6,851 nucleotides of DNA, from NCBI GenBank assembly GCA_015661095.1, contig JACVQI010000192.1, positions 1 to 6,851 on the forward strand. The letters run 5' to 3'. This document shows, piece after piece, positions 6,015 to 6,851 of the stretch. Numbering within the stretch: position 1 is the stretch's first letter; each line of letters opens with the position of its first letter. The position numbers and the translations under genes were made by a program. Below the pieces are notes generated by a model. The model was given only the letters and a program-made list of their open reading frames with translations. It did not search any database and was not told the origin of the DNA. Source of the DNA: Gammaproteobacteria bacterium. Its GTDB lineage: Bacteria > Pseudomonadota > Gammaproteobacteria > Eutrophobiales > Eutrophobiaceae.

Positions 6015-6604
6015 AACATCAGATCACAGGCATAATCCTGGCGGGCGGCATGGCACGACGGATGGGGGGCCAAGACAAGGGCCTGCTCAAGGTCGCGGGG
6101 AAACCGTTGATTGAACACGTCATCAATAGCTTGCGGCCACAGGTCAGTTCATTGATTATCAATATCAATCGTAATCTCGACAGTTATAAATCCTACGGAA
6201 TCCCCATGGTGGTCGACTCGATTTCTGGTTACCACGGCCCCCTGATCGGCATGGCCAGTTGCATGTGCGTGGTCGACAGGGACTACATGGTGACCGTACC
6301 CTGTGATTCACCCAATCTACCGACCGACTTGGTGCAGAGGTTGTATAATGGCCTGATCCGGGAACAGGCCGAGATCAGCGTGGCCCACGACGGCGAATAT
6401 ATACAGCCGGTGTTCGCACTCATGCAGACCAACCTGCTGGACTCGCTACTCGCTTTTCTGGACAGCGGCGAACGCAAAATCAGCAAATGGTTCGACCGGC
6501 ACAAACTGGCGACAGTGGATTTTTCCGATGAACCTGATGCATTTATCAATATCAATACACCCGAAGATATCGAGCAAATAGAAGCGGTATTCGAGAAGCG
6601 CTAA
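6011..6604 (+). CDS. mobA: Molybdenum cofactor guanylyltransferase MobA
   Basis: MobA transfers GMP from GTP to molybdenum-molybdopterin, forming the guanine dinucleotide cofactor used by DMSO-reductase-family enzymes such as formate dehydrogenase and nitrate reductase. The 197-residue length is normal. The GTP-binding loop LAGGMARRMGGQDKGLL occupies residues 10-26 with K23. D99 in VPCDSP is the expected Mg-binding aspartate. Further landmarks are GYHGPLIGM, PVFAL and FININTPEDI near the end. The start is a TTG at 6011-6013 that overlaps the fdhD stop (TTGA, 4 nt). No ATG is in frame nearby; the ATG at 6006 belongs to fdhD. Starting at TTG puts ITGIILAGG at the usual distance from the N-terminus. 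Translation is probably coupled to fdhD. Confidence 0.94.
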   Translation: MKHQITGIILAGGMARRMGGQDKGLLKVAGKPLIEHVINSLRPQVSSLIININRNLDSYKSYGIPMVVDSISGYHGPLIGMASCMCVVDRDYMVTVPCDSPNLPTDLVQRLYNGLIREQAEISVAHDGEYIQPVFALMQTNLLDSLLAFLDSGERKISKWFDRHKLATVDFSDEPDAFININTPEDIEQIEAVFEKR

Positions 6605-6606
6605 CA

Positions 6607-6851
6607 GTGATAAAAACGAACATACCCCTGGTCGGTCTGGCGGCCTACAGCGGCACCGGCAAGACCACCCTGCTAACGCAGATCATCATGCTGTTCCGCC
6701 GCCGGGGCTTGCGTATCGGCGTGATCAAACATACCCATCACACCTTCGAGATCGATCTGCCCGGCAAGGACAGCTATGAACTTCGCAAAGCCGGCGCGAG
6801 TCAGGTATTGCTCGGATCCAAAAAGCGTTGGGCGTTAATCGTCGATCGGGA
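6607..6851 (+). CDS. mobB: Molybdopterin-guanine dinucleotide biosynthesis protein MobB (3' end outside window)
   Basis: The frame starts with GTG 2 nt after the mobA stop and stays open to the window edge, giving 81 residues. A Walker A loop, AYSGTGKTTLL (residues 13-23, with K19), is followed by IGVIKHTHHTFEIDLPGKDS and the helix YELRKAGASQVLLGS. These are the standard features of MobB, a GTP-binding P-loop protein that assists MobA in making the guanine dinucleotide cofactor but is not strictly required in E. coli. Only a weak GAGAAG upstream could serve as a ribosome binding site, consistent with coupled translation. It may be fused to a MoeA or other domain beyond the edge, which cannot be seen here. 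Confidence 0.92.
   Translation, partial: MIKTNIPLVGLAAYSGTGKTTLLTQIIMLFRRRGLRIGVIKHTHHTFEIDLPGKDSYELRKAGASQVLLGSKKRWALIVDR

Overview
The window looks like part of a gammaproteobacterial chromosome of moderate GC content. That placement is inferred from the style of the proteins (a TgpA-like transglutaminase tail, a short CYTH triphosphatase, and a moaA-fdhD-mobA-mobB cluster). A sulfur-oxidising or respiratory lineage would fit, but nothing here fixes the genus. I saw no insertion sequence, CRISPR array, tRNA or rRNA gene, and no phage gene.

Left part (1-1632): the window opens inside the 3' end of a plus-strand gene whose product ends in a membrane helix and a DUF4129-like tail, as in TgpA-type transglutaminases. 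A minus-strand gene converges on it and encodes a carboxymuconolactone-decarboxylase-like (CMD) domain fused to a Rieske [2Fe-2S] domain. The CMD half has lost its usual catalytic residues, while the Rieske ligands are intact. The two genes are separated by 112 nt that contain an 8-bp inverted repeat. Upstream of the Rieske gene lies a 500-nt AT-rich intergenic region. It holds a degenerate 7-bp tandem repeat, a possible remnant of a small membrane protein on the minus strand, and the leader of the next gene.

Middle (1633-4077): a 641-residue protein joins a cytoplasmic PP2C Ser/Thr phosphatase, one membrane helix, a long Thr/Ala/Glu/Pro linker and a formylglycine-generating-enzyme/sulfatase-modifying (FGE) domain that should lie in the periplasm. 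The FGE fold lacks the catalytic cysteines of true FGEs, so it is more likely a binding or sensing domain. This makes the protein look like a receptor phosphatase, and it is the most unusual architecture in the window. After a perfect 8-bp hairpin comes a short CYTH triphosphatase with all expected residues.

Right part (4078-6851): a sigma70-like promoter precedes a tight four-gene molybdenum-cofactor operon. MoaA starts molybdopterin synthesis. MobA and MobB (cut by the window edge) turn Mo-molybdopterin into the guanine dinucleotide form. FdhD sulfurates that cofactor for formate dehydrogenase. Gene junctions are 1 nt, a 4-nt overlap and 2 nt. Two oddities stand out. MoaA lacks about 16 residues of the conserved segment that normally follows its NIS motif. 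FdhD keeps only the first cysteine of the classical CxxC pair but has a second CxxC about 50 residues downstream.
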